This document shows, piece by piece, positions 8,048 through 17,882 of a stretch of 64,000 nucleotides of DNA. The stretch is from CAWULT01 sp963923455 (GTDB lineage: Bacteria; Acidobacteriota; Vicinamibacteria; Vicinamibacterales; UBA2999), in contig CAWULT010000002.1 of the NCBI GenBank assembly GCA_963923455.1, positions 30,747 through 94,746 on the forward strand, read 5' to 3'. How positions within the stretch are numbered: position 1 is the first letter of the stretch; each line of letters starts with the position of its first letter. The notes beneath the pieces are model-generated. The model saw only the letters and a list, made by a program, of their open reading frames with translations, had not been told where the DNA came from and ran no database searches. Both the position numbers and the translations under genes were made by a program.

Positions 8048-8508
8048 CGGGAGAGGCCGAACGCGCTCCCGACTCGTCCAGGCGGGACACGCGGCACAGG
8101 GCCCGCGCTGCGGCCCTGCAGATGCTCTACCAGTGGGAGGTCGGCCGCGTCTCGGTGGCCGAGGTGCGGCAGACTTTCTGGCAGCACGGCGACGACCTGG
8201 TGCCGGCGCTGCCGGATGCGGCCCGGGCCTTCGCGAACAGCCTGGCGGCCGGCGTCGCGGCGGACGTGGAGTCGCTCGATCCGCTGATCTCCGAAGCGGC
8301 CGCACGATGGCGGATCGAGCGCATGAACGTGATGGACCGCCTCATCCTGCGACTCGCGGTCTACGAGTTCCTGCACGAGCCCGAGACGCCGGGATCGGTG
8401 ATCATCAACGAGGCATTGGAGCTGGCGCGGGCGTTCAGCGCCGACGAGGCGGTGGCGTTCATCAACGGCGTCCTCGATGCCATCCGCCGCAAGCTGGAGC
8501 GGTCATGA
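8044..8508 (+). CDS. nusB: Transcription antitermination protein NusB
   Basis: 154-residue all-helical RNA-binding protein that works with NusE (S10) at boxA to keep RNA polymerase elongating through rRNA operons. It shows RHRARAAALQMLYQWE, the RMNVMDRLILRLAVYEF core and INEALELARAFS...FINGVLDAI at the C-terminus. The start GTG at 8044 overlaps the ribH TGA (GTGA) and the stop overlaps the lysS ATG (ATGA). The ribH-nusB-lysS chain is therefore one transcript with coupled translation. Confidence 0.95.
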   Translation: MTGEAERAPDSSRRDTRHRARAAALQMLYQWEVGRVSVAEVRQTFWQHGDDLVPALPDAARAFANSLAAGVAADVESLDPLISEAAARWRIERMNVMDRLILRLAVYEFLHEPETPGSVIINEALELARAFSADEAVAFINGVLDAIRRKLERS

Positions 8509-10004
8509 GCACGGAAGAGTCCGATCAGGTCGTCCAACGGCGAGCGAACCTCGACGCGCTGCGTGCGCTCGGCATCGACGTGTATCCGCGGCGATACGAG
8601 ACGTCCGAGACGATCGAGGCCGCGGTGGCGGCGCACGAGGGCAAGACCGGTGAAACGCTCGAGGCGGAGCAGCCTCGGGTTCGCGTGGCCGGCCGCATCC
8701 TGGCGCGCCGGACGTTCGGCAAGGCGAACTTCCTGGTGCTGTCGGACGGCAAGCGCCGGCTCCAGGTGTACCTGCGGCAGGACTCGCTCCCGGAACTCGA
8801 CTTCAAGGTCTTCGCGCGGCTCGACTTCGGGGACTGGGTCGGCGTCGAGGGGCGGATGTTCCGGACCAAGACGAACGAGCTGACCATCTGGGCGGCGTCG
8901 CTGACCTTTCTCGTGAAGTGCCTCCTGCCGCTGCCGGAGAAGTGGCACGGGCTGACCGACGTCGAGACCCGGTACCGGCAGCGGTACCTCGACCTCATCG
9001 TGAACCCCGACTCGCGCCGGGTCTTCGAGGTGCGCAGTCGCGCGGTGAGCGCCATCCGCGAGTTCCTGACGGCGCGCGGCTTCCTCGAGGTCGAGACGCC
9101 GATGATGCAGGCGATTGCCGGCGGCGCCCTGGCCCGGCCGTTCGCCACGCATCACAACGCGCTCGACCTGCCGCTCTACATGCGGATCGCCCCCGAGCTG
9201 TACCTCAAGCGGCTGACCGTCGGCGGCATCGAGCGCGTGTTCGAGATCAACCGCAACTTCCGGAACGAGGGGATCTCGACGCAGCACAACCCCGAGTTCA
9301 CCATGCTCGAGTTCTACTGGTCCTACGCCGACTACCGCGACCTGATGGCGCTGACCGAGGAGATGCTGCGCGAGGTGGCCCGCAAGGCAGCGGGCACCGA
9401 GTCGCTCACCTTCGGCGAGCACCGGATCGAGCTCGGTGCCCCGTTTCGCCGCCTGTCGCTGCGCGAGGCGGCGCGGGAGGCGGCCTCGAGGCGGCTCGGG
9501 CGCGACGTCGGGGCGGAGGAGCTACGGCTGCCGGAGGCGGCACGGACGCTGGCGGCGGGCCTCGGCGTGGAGGTGGCACCGGGAAGCGGCCCCGGACGGA
9601 TCGCGGCCGACCTCTTCGAGGCGCTGTGCGAGGACGACCTGATTCAGCCGACGTACGTGTACGACTTCCCGACGGAGGTCTCGCCGCTGTCGAAGCAGAA
9701 GCCGGACGATCCCGACACGGTCGAGCGCTTCGAGCTCTACATCGGCGGATTCGAGGTGGCCAACGCGTTCAGCGAACTGAACGACCCCGTGGAGCAGCGG
9801 CGCCGGTTCGAGGAGCAGCTGGCCAGCCGTGAGGGCGGTGACGACGAGGCCCACCAGATGGACGAGGACTACGTGCGCGCGCTCGAATTCGGCTTGCCGC
9901 CGACCGGCGGCGAGGGCATCGGCATCGACCGGCTCGTGATGCTGCTGACGGGCAGCCCGTCGATTCGCGACGTCATCCTGTTCCCGTTGATGCGCCCGCG
10001 GTAG
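8505..10004 (+). CDS. lysS: Lysyl-tRNA synthetase, class II
   Basis: 499 residues, the expected size for bacterial LysRS. An N-terminal OB-fold anticodon-binding domain (about residues 60-160, VRVAGRILARRTFGKANFLVL) precedes the class II catalytic domain with motif 1 around RSRAVSAIREFL, motif 2 FRNEGISTQHNPEFTMLEFY and motif 3 GGEGIGIDRLVMLLT. It charges tRNA-Lys in the cytosol. ATG at 8505 overlaps the nusB stop. The Lol ABC genes follow after 18 bp on the same strand. Confidence 0.96.
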   Translation: MSTEESDQVVQRRANLDALRALGIDVYPRRYETSETIEAAVAAHEGKTGETLEAEQPRVRVAGRILARRTFGKANFLVLSDGKRRLQVYLRQDSLPELDFKVFARLDFGDWVGVEGRMFRTKTNELTIWAASLTFLVKCLLPLPEKWHGLTDVETRYRQRYLDLIVNPDSRRVFEVRSRAVSAIREFLTARGFLEVETPMMQAIAGGALARPFATHHNALDLPLYMRIAPELYLKRLTVGGIERVFEINRNFRNEGISTQHNPEFTMLEFYWSYADYRDLMALTEEMLREVARKAAGTESLTFGEHRIELGAPFRRLSLREAAREAASRRLGRDVGAEELRLPEAARTLAAGLGVEVAPGSGPGRIAADLFEALCEDDLIQPTYVYDFPTEVSPLSKQKPDDPDTVERFELYIGGFEVANAFSELNDPVEQRRRFEEQLASREGGDDEAHQMDEDYVRALEFGLPPTGGEGIGIDRLVMLLTGSPSIRDVILFPLMRPR

Positions 10005-10022
10005 GCACACGGATCGAGGCGG

Positions 10023-11243
10023 ATGCCCTTCGAGCTGTTCATCGCCGTCCGCTACCTGCTGGCCCGCCGCAAGCAGGCGTTCATCTCGCTGATCTCGCTG
10101 ATCTCGATGATCGGCGTCGCGGTGGGCGTGATGGCGCTCATCATCGCCCTGGCGTTGATGACGGGGCTCCAGGGCGAGCTGCGCGACCGTATCCTCGGGT
10201 CGACCGCCCACGTCTACGTCTGGAAGAGCGGGGGCATCGAGGACTATCAAGCAGAGGTGCGCACCCTTGCCGCCATCCCGGGCGTCGTCGGGGCGGGGCC
10301 CGCCATCCTGGGCAAGGCGCTCGTCTCGACCGCCCGCGCCGACGCCTTCATCACCGTCAAGGGGATCGACCCGGTCCTCGAGGCGCAGGTGACCGACATC
10401 GCCCGCTCGATGCGATCGGGCCGCCTCGACGCGCTCGCGCGCGAGACGGACGGCCGCCCGGGCATCCTGCTCGGGAAAGACCTCGCGGCGCAGCTCGGTG
10501 TGTCCGTCGGCGACACCGTGACCCTGATGACGCCCCAGGGCACGCTCTCGCCGATGGGGGTCATCCCGCGCGCCCGCACGGCGGTGGTGGTCGGCACGTA
10601 CGCGCTCGGCCTGTTCGAGTTCGACTCGGCCTACGGGATGGTCGGGCTCGACTTCGCCCGGCGCCTGGTGTCGAAGGACCTGCCGGACCTGATTCAGCTG
10701 CGCGTCGCCGACGTCTACGGCGCCCCGGCGCTGGCGGACCGCATCTCGGCGCAGCTCGGCCCGACGTACGTCACGCAGGACTGGGCCGACATGAACCAGT
10801 CGCTCTTCTCGGCGCTCTGGCTCGAGAAGATGGCGATCTCGATCACGATCGGCCTGATCGTGATCGTCGGCGCGCTGAACATCATCTCCTCGCTCATCCT
10901 GCTGGTGATGGAGAAGAGCCGCGACATCGCCATCCTGAAGACGATGGGCACGTCGTCGCGCCGCATCATGACGATCTTCATGCTGCAGGGGCTGATCATC
11001 GGCGCCGTCGGCACGACGATCGGCAGCATCGGAGGCCTGGGTCTCTGCTGGATCCTGGACCGCTACCGCGTGATCCAGATTCCGATGGACGTGTACCAGG
11101 TGTCCTACGTGCCGTTCGTCGTGCTGCCCCGCGACTTCGCCGTGGTCGTGGGGGCGTCGATGCTGATCTGCTTCGTCTCGACGCTCTATCCGTCCCGGCA
11201 GGCATCGCGCCTCGACCCCGTGCAGGCGCTGCGGTTCGAGTAG
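10023..11243 (+). CDS. lolC: Lipoprotein-releasing ABC transporter permease LolC/LolE type
   Basis: 406-residue inner-membrane protein. It has one helix near the N-terminus (FISLISLISMIGVAVGVMAL), a large periplasmic domain (about residues 45-260) and three C-terminal helices of the FtsX fold. The opening FIAVRYLLARRKQAFISLIS is typical of LolC/E. With LolD it extracts mature lipoproteins from the inner membrane and passes them to LolA. Only one permease gene is present, so a homodimeric LolF-like arrangement is possible; whether it is the C-, E- or F-type cannot be settled here. Confidence 0.88.
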   Translation: MPFELFIAVRYLLARRKQAFISLISLISMIGVAVGVMALIIALALMTGLQGELRDRILGSTAHVYVWKSGGIEDYQAEVRTLAAIPGVVGAGPAILGKALVSTARADAFITVKGIDPVLEAQVTDIARSMRSGRLDALARETDGRPGILLGKDLAAQLGVSVGDTVTLMTPQGTLSPMGVIPRARTAVVVGTYALGLFEFDSAYGMVGLDFARRLVSKDLPDLIQLRVADVYGAPALADRISAQLGPTYVTQDWADMNQSLFSALWLEKMAISITIGLIVIVGALNIISSLILLVMEKSRDIAILKTMGTSSRRIMTIFMLQGLIIGAVGTTIGSIGGLGLCWILDRYRVIQIPMDVYQVSYVPFVVLPRDFAVVVGASMLICFVSTLYPSRQASRLDPVQALRFE

Positions 11244-11253
11244 GAAACGCATC

Positions 11254-11928
<675 letters not shown>

Positions 11929-11975
11929 CGCCACGCTCCCGCGCGCGAGGGGCAGCACGCCGGCCGGACCGTGTA

Positions 11976-13883
11976 TCAGTGCGCCGGCGAGGCGGTCGCC
12001 CAGTCCCAATGCCGGGCGGCGCGGTCGACGACGCCAGCGACGTCGTCGGCGAGCAGCAGCCGGTCCTTGACGAGCGCCGTGGCCGCGGCGCGGATCCGCT
12101 GCAGGTAGTCCTCCTTGTTCTGGTAGCGCTCCTCGATGGACTGGCGAGGGTCGCGGCGCGCCTCGCGCTCGGCCCTGGTGCGCGCCAGCGGGATGTACGA
12201 GCCCAGCAGGGGATACGTGGTCGACGGGTTGCCCACGCGCCCCGACCGGAAATTCCAGCCCGTCGTGGTCGCGAGCGGCACGGCCTGTTCGGGCGTGCGG
12301 ATCCCCGAGGCATCGTTGCCGTCGGCGTCGACTTGCGGCACCAGGAAGGGCAGCGGGCGCGCGCCCGTCCCGCCGGGCACGGCGGGCCCCTCGATGGTGC
12401 GGGGATCGCTGACGCCGAGCAGGCTCGGGAATGCGACTTCGCTCACCGGAACGAGCGACCGGTCCGCCAGCCGCGGATGGCGGCAGGCAGGGGGCGCCGC
12501 GCCCGTCGTCACCCAGCGGTGCAGGCCGCGCAGCAGCGCGCGCATCACCTCGCCCTGGGGGATCGTGTTGCCGAGCTCCTGCCCGGGCCCCTGCGGCGGC
12601 GGAAAGGCTGCCTCGGTGTGCTGCGTCCCCGCGAGCAGATAGATGCGCGTATTGGAGGGGACCTGTCCGTCTCGCGCGGCGTCGAGCGTCGTGTGCGTGA
12701 GCGCGGCTGCCCGGCCCTGGCCCCAGTACTCGACCGGGGTGTTGGTGTAGAACACCTTCGGCAGCTGCGCCGGCGAGTAGGCCGCCTGGATGCCGTCGAG
12801 CAGGCCTCCCGGCCCTGGCTGCGGCAGGTCGGAGTAGGGGAAGCGCGTGGCCGGAAACGAGGAGTAGCCCGGCATCGCGAAGCGCTCGTTGAAGGAGCCC
12901 TGGCCCGCGCCGGCGATGTGCGCCCAGACCGCGTCGAACACCTTCCGGTTGCGCTCGTCGACGTTGAAGCCGTCGTGCAGGAACTGGCGCAGGAAGCGGC
13001 CGCTTTGCGAGATGCCGAAGACGTAGGCCCGCTGGCCCCGGATCGGCAGGTCGGCGCGGCTGCGGAACGCGGCGGCCGCGTCGCGTACGGCGGCCAAGCC
13101 CACACCGGCCACCCGGGCGCCGGTTGCGGCGTAGTCGAGCTCGTAGACGCGCCCCGGCTCGAACCCGTCGTCGAGCACGACGCGCGGCCCTCCGCGCCCG
13201 GTCGCGAACCGCCACCGGTCGCGGGCGAGAAGGGTCGGCGTGGCCCAGAATCGGTCGCGCACGGTCAGCGTGGCCGCGGCGTCACCCGGCGCGGGCGGGT
13301 AGTTCGGGAGCCCGGCCGGGGCCAGGTCGGTGGCCCGCGCGTCGGGAATGAAGGCGATGCGGGCGCGTCCCGTCACGTCGGCTGGCGGGGCCTCGATGCG
13401 CAGCGCCGGCGGAGCGACGTCGAATTGCCACCCCACCCAGACGAGCGTGTAGCCCTCGCGCATCAGGAAGCCGTCACCCATGTCCGCGGCCGACGTCGGG
13501 TCGGCAGAACCGGGCGCCCGGTTGAACCGTCCCAGCATCAGCTTGGCGCCGCGGTTCGCGATCTCGAAGAGGAGCGTGCCGTTCCCCCTGGCGCGATCGA
13601 CCGGCTGCAGCACGAACAGGTCGGCGGTCGCGTGGACGCGGCCATCGGCGCCCCTCGGCGCGCGGTCCAGGTCTGCGATGCGGGTGTTCCGGGGATTGGC
13701 GGGATCGAGCGCGATCTCGATGGTCCCCTGCAGCTTCTCGTAGGGCCCCGTGCGACCGAAGGCCTGTCCGTCGGCCACCGGGGTCCGCTTCGTGATGGTG
13801 ACGCCGACGACCTCCGCCCGGGCGCCGGCGGCGGTGATCAGCAGGCAGGCCGCCAGCGCGGCGGCCCGGTGCGCGAGGGTCAT
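11976..13883 (-). CDS. Secreted alpha/beta-hydrolase-domain protein (PF20091-like)
   Basis: 635 residues with a clear signal peptide (LAHRAAALAACLLITAAGARA). The C-terminal two-thirds carries a hydrolase nucleophile elbow, GISQSGRFLRQFL (GxSxSG), within an architecture I associate with the large uncharacterised alpha/beta hydrolase domain family. The early TKRTPVADGQAFGRTGPYEKLQG and LFEIANRGAKLML segments fit it too. Probably an exported esterase or lactonase; the substrate is unknown. ATG at 13883 has GGAG upstream. A longer frame reaching 14189 overlaps the preceding dehydrogenase gene and is rejected. Same-strand partner of the dehydrogenase 19 bp upstream. Confidence 0.78.
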   Translation of the reverse strand: MTLAHRAAALAACLLITAAGARAEVVGVTITKRTPVADGQAFGRTGPYEKLQGTIEIALDPANPRNTRIADLDRAPRGADGRVHATADLFVLQPVDRARGNGTLLFEIANRGAKLMLGRFNRAPGSADPTSAADMGDGFLMREGYTLVWVGWQFDVAPPALRIEAPPADVTGRARIAFIPDARATDLAPAGLPNYPPAPGDAAATLTVRDRFWATPTLLARDRWRFATGRGGPRVVLDDGFEPGRVYELDYAATGARVAGVGLAAVRDAAAAFRSRADLPIRGQRAYVFGISQSGRFLRQFLHDGFNVDERNRKVFDAVWAHIAGAGQGSFNERFAMPGYSSFPATRFPYSDLPQPGPGGLLDGIQAAYSPAQLPKVFYTNTPVEYWGQGRAAALTHTTLDAARDGQVPSNTRIYLLAGTQHTEAAFPPPQGPGQELGNTIPQGEVMRALLRGLHRWVTTGAAPPACRHPRLADRSLVPVSEVAFPSLLGVSDPRTIEGPAVPGGTGARPLPFLVPQVDADGNDASGIRTPEQAVPLATTTGWNFRSGRVGNPSTTYPLLGSYIPLARTRAEREARRDPRQSIEERYQNKEDYLQRIRAAATALVKDRLLLADDVAGVVDRAARHWDWATASPAH

Positions 13884-13902
13884 GGCGTCTCCTTCGGCCC
13901 GC

Positions 13903-14790
13903 CTACTCGAGGCCGGCCAGTTCGAAGATGGTCTTCGCGAGGACCGAGTTGTCGTCCTGGCCGTGGCCGGCCGCCATCGTCGCGTGCAGCAGCTGCTGGA
14001 CGACCGCGGTGACCGGCGCCGGCGTCTCGGAATCGGCCAGCGTGGCGATGACGTTGCGCATGTCCTTCGCGAACAAGTGCGTGTAGAAGCCCGGCTTGTA
14101 GGTGCCCTTGAGGGCGCGCTCGCCGTGGACCTCGAGCACGCGGCTCTGCGCGAAGCCGCCGAGCAACGCCTCGCGGACGCGCGCCGCATCCACGCCGGAC
14201 TTGCGCGCCAGCGCGAGCGCCTCGGCGACGGCGGCCAGCGTGCCGCCGATCACCATCTGGTTGCAGAGCTTGCAGATCTGGCCCGCACCCGAATCGCCGA
14301 TGTAGACGACCTTCTCGGGGTTCCCCATCACGTCGAGGATCGGCTTGACGGTGTCGAAGGCCGCGCGGTCGCCGCCGACCATGATCGACAGGGTGCCGTT
14401 GATGGCGCCGATGTCACCGCCGCTGACCGGCGCGTCGAGCATCTGCCCCCCGAGCGCCGTGGCCCGGGCGGCGAGCCTGCGCGCGGTGTTGGGCGCGATG
14501 CTGCTCATGTCGATCACGATCGAGCCGCGCTGCATGGCCGTGAAGACGCCGTTCGGCCCGTCGAGCACGAGTTCGACGTCGGGTGAGTCGGGCACCATCG
14601 TGATGATGCGCGTCGCCGAGCGGGCCATCTCGGCGGGAGTCGCGGCGCGCGTCGCGCCCGAGGCCACCAGGTCGTCGACTGGCCCCTGGCTCCGGCTGTT
14701 CACGATCACGGGATACCCCGCCTTGATCAGGTTCTTGGCCATGGGCCGGCCCATGAGGCCGAGCCCGATGAATCCGATGGTCTCCTTCAT
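13903..14790 (-). CDS. 3-hydroxyisobutyrate dehydrogenase-family NAD(P) oxidoreductase
   Basis: 295 residues. The Rossmann N-terminus GFIGLGLMGRPMAKNLIKAG, the substrate motif APVSGGDIGAINGTL and the catalytic Lys in GAGQICKLCNQMVIGG define the beta-hydroxyacid dehydrogenase family (tartronate-semialdehyde reductase, 3-hydroxyisobutyrate dehydrogenase, glyoxylate/succinic-semialdehyde reductases). Which aldehyde it reduces cannot be told from sequence. Start ATG at 14790 is chosen because the family begins directly with the Rossmann strand; the 17 extra residues of the longer frame overlap the promoter. TATACT lies 7 nt upstream, so it is probably leaderless. Confidence 0.88.
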   Translation of the reverse strand: MKETIGFIGLGLMGRPMAKNLIKAGYPVIVNSRSQGPVDDLVASGATRAATPAEMARSATRIITMVPDSPDVELVLDGPNGVFTAMQRGSIVIDMSSIAPNTARRLAARATALGGQMLDAPVSGGDIGAINGTLSIMVGGDRAAFDTVKPILDVMGNPEKVVYIGDSGAGQICKLCNQMVIGGTLAAVAEALALARKSGVDAARVREALLGGFAQSRVLEVHGERALKGTYKPGFYTHLFAKDMRNVIATLADSETPAPVTAVVQQLLHATMAAGHGQDDNSVLAKTIFELAGLE

Positions 14791-14797
14791 GCGTGGC

Positions 14798-14805
14798 AGT
14801 ATAGT
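14798..14805. promoter_or_regulatory. Overlapping divergent -10 elements (AGTATAGT)
   Basis: The 8 bp AGTATAGT contains TATACT on the minus strand (14798-14803), 7 nt before the dehydrogenase ATG at 14790, and TATAGT on the plus strand (14800-14805), 20 nt before the monooxygenase ATG at 14826. One AT-rich site can therefore serve both directions. No good -35 box is seen for either. Confidence 0.5.
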
Positions 14806-14825
14806 CACGAACGAGGAGATCGCGG

Positions 14826-15155
14826 ATGAGCGATACGCCAACGCTGCCGGTGCGTCACGTGGTGCTGGTGCAGGTCACGGTGCGGCCGGAACGGCTCGCG
14901 GAGTTCCGGGAGGCGCTGCTCGAGAACGCCCGGATGTCGCTGCTGCACGATCCCGGCTGCCTGCGGTTCGACGTCAGCCAGGACCTGGAAGATCCGCTCA
15001 GGTGGGTGTTCCATGAGGTGTACGACCGGCCCGAATCCCACGCCGCGCACCGGCAGTCTCCGCACTTCCTGGCGTTCGACGCGGTGGCGGCTCGCGCGGT
15101 GGTCTCCAAGGCCGTCATGAAGGGCAGGGGCGTGCACATTCCCGTCCAGGACTAG
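14826..15155 (+). CDS. ABM-domain putative quinol monooxygenase
   Basis: 109 residues, one antibiotic-biosynthesis-monooxygenase ferredoxin-like domain: HVVLVQVTVRPERLAEFREALLENARMSLLHDPGCLRFDV then VFHEVYDRPESHAAHRQSPHF. Members such as YgiN act on quinols or simply dimerise as cofactor-free oxygenases; the role here is unassigned. The opposing dehydrogenase shares its promoter region. GAGGAG at 14813-14818 is a good ribosome site for ATG 14826, in contrast to the leaderless-looking start on the other strand. Confidence 0.85.
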   Translation: MSDTPTLPVRHVVLVQVTVRPERLAEFREALLENARMSLLHDPGCLRFDVSQDLEDPLRWVFHEVYDRPESHAAHRQSPHFLAFDAVAARAVVSKAVMKGRGVHIPVQD

Positions 15156-15202
15156 GCCCCTGGCAGGCAAACGACCGAATCGTGCCACCCGTCGCTTTGC
15201 CC

Positions 15203-15208
15203 TATAAT
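15203..15208 (+). promoter_or_regulatory. Consensus -10 TATAAT before clpC
   Basis: Perfect TATAAT 48 nt before the clpC ATG. The leader that would follow contains GAGGTG (15218-15223) and CACCTC (15239-15244), which can pair into a 6-bp stem. No recognisable TTGACA or CtsR-type tandem heptamer is seen upstream. Confidence 0.55.
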
Positions 15209-15256
15209 GAGACGAACGAGGTGACTACCATACGCCCCCACCTCTAGGCAGGCCTG

Positions 15257-17692
<2,436 letters not shown>

Positions 17693-17739
17693 GTCCGCGC
17701 GGGGCGGCGCCGGGCGTCCGCCCGGTCCACCCGTAACCG

Positions 17740-17882
17740 TACAATGTGCGGGAGAGGTCTGGCGCGCCCGCCCGGGCTGGGCGCGCCGTCCAGGCCGACC
17801 GATCGGGCCGCTCCGTCGTCCTAGCCTGAGAGACCTCCAAATCCAGTAGACTACGGTGTTTGTGTTTAGGATACCCAGAGTG
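17740..17882 (+). promoter_or_regulatory. bamA leader: two -10-like boxes and inverted repeats
   Basis: TACAAT at 17740-17745 and TAGACT at 17847-17852 are candidate -10 boxes; between them lie two copies of the self-complementary GGCGCGCC (around 17762 and 17780) and GGCC-ATCGGGCC-type pairing. With the 3' flank of clpC this 190-bp gap (17693-17882) is the longest without a gene in the window. A long structured 5' leader or dual promoters for the envelope operon are inferred. Confidence 0.4.

Noticed and set aside
17756..17860. A riboswitch or tRNA in the bamA leader
   Set aside because: The inverted repeats do not fold into a cloverleaf and no T-loop or known aptamer consensus is visible.
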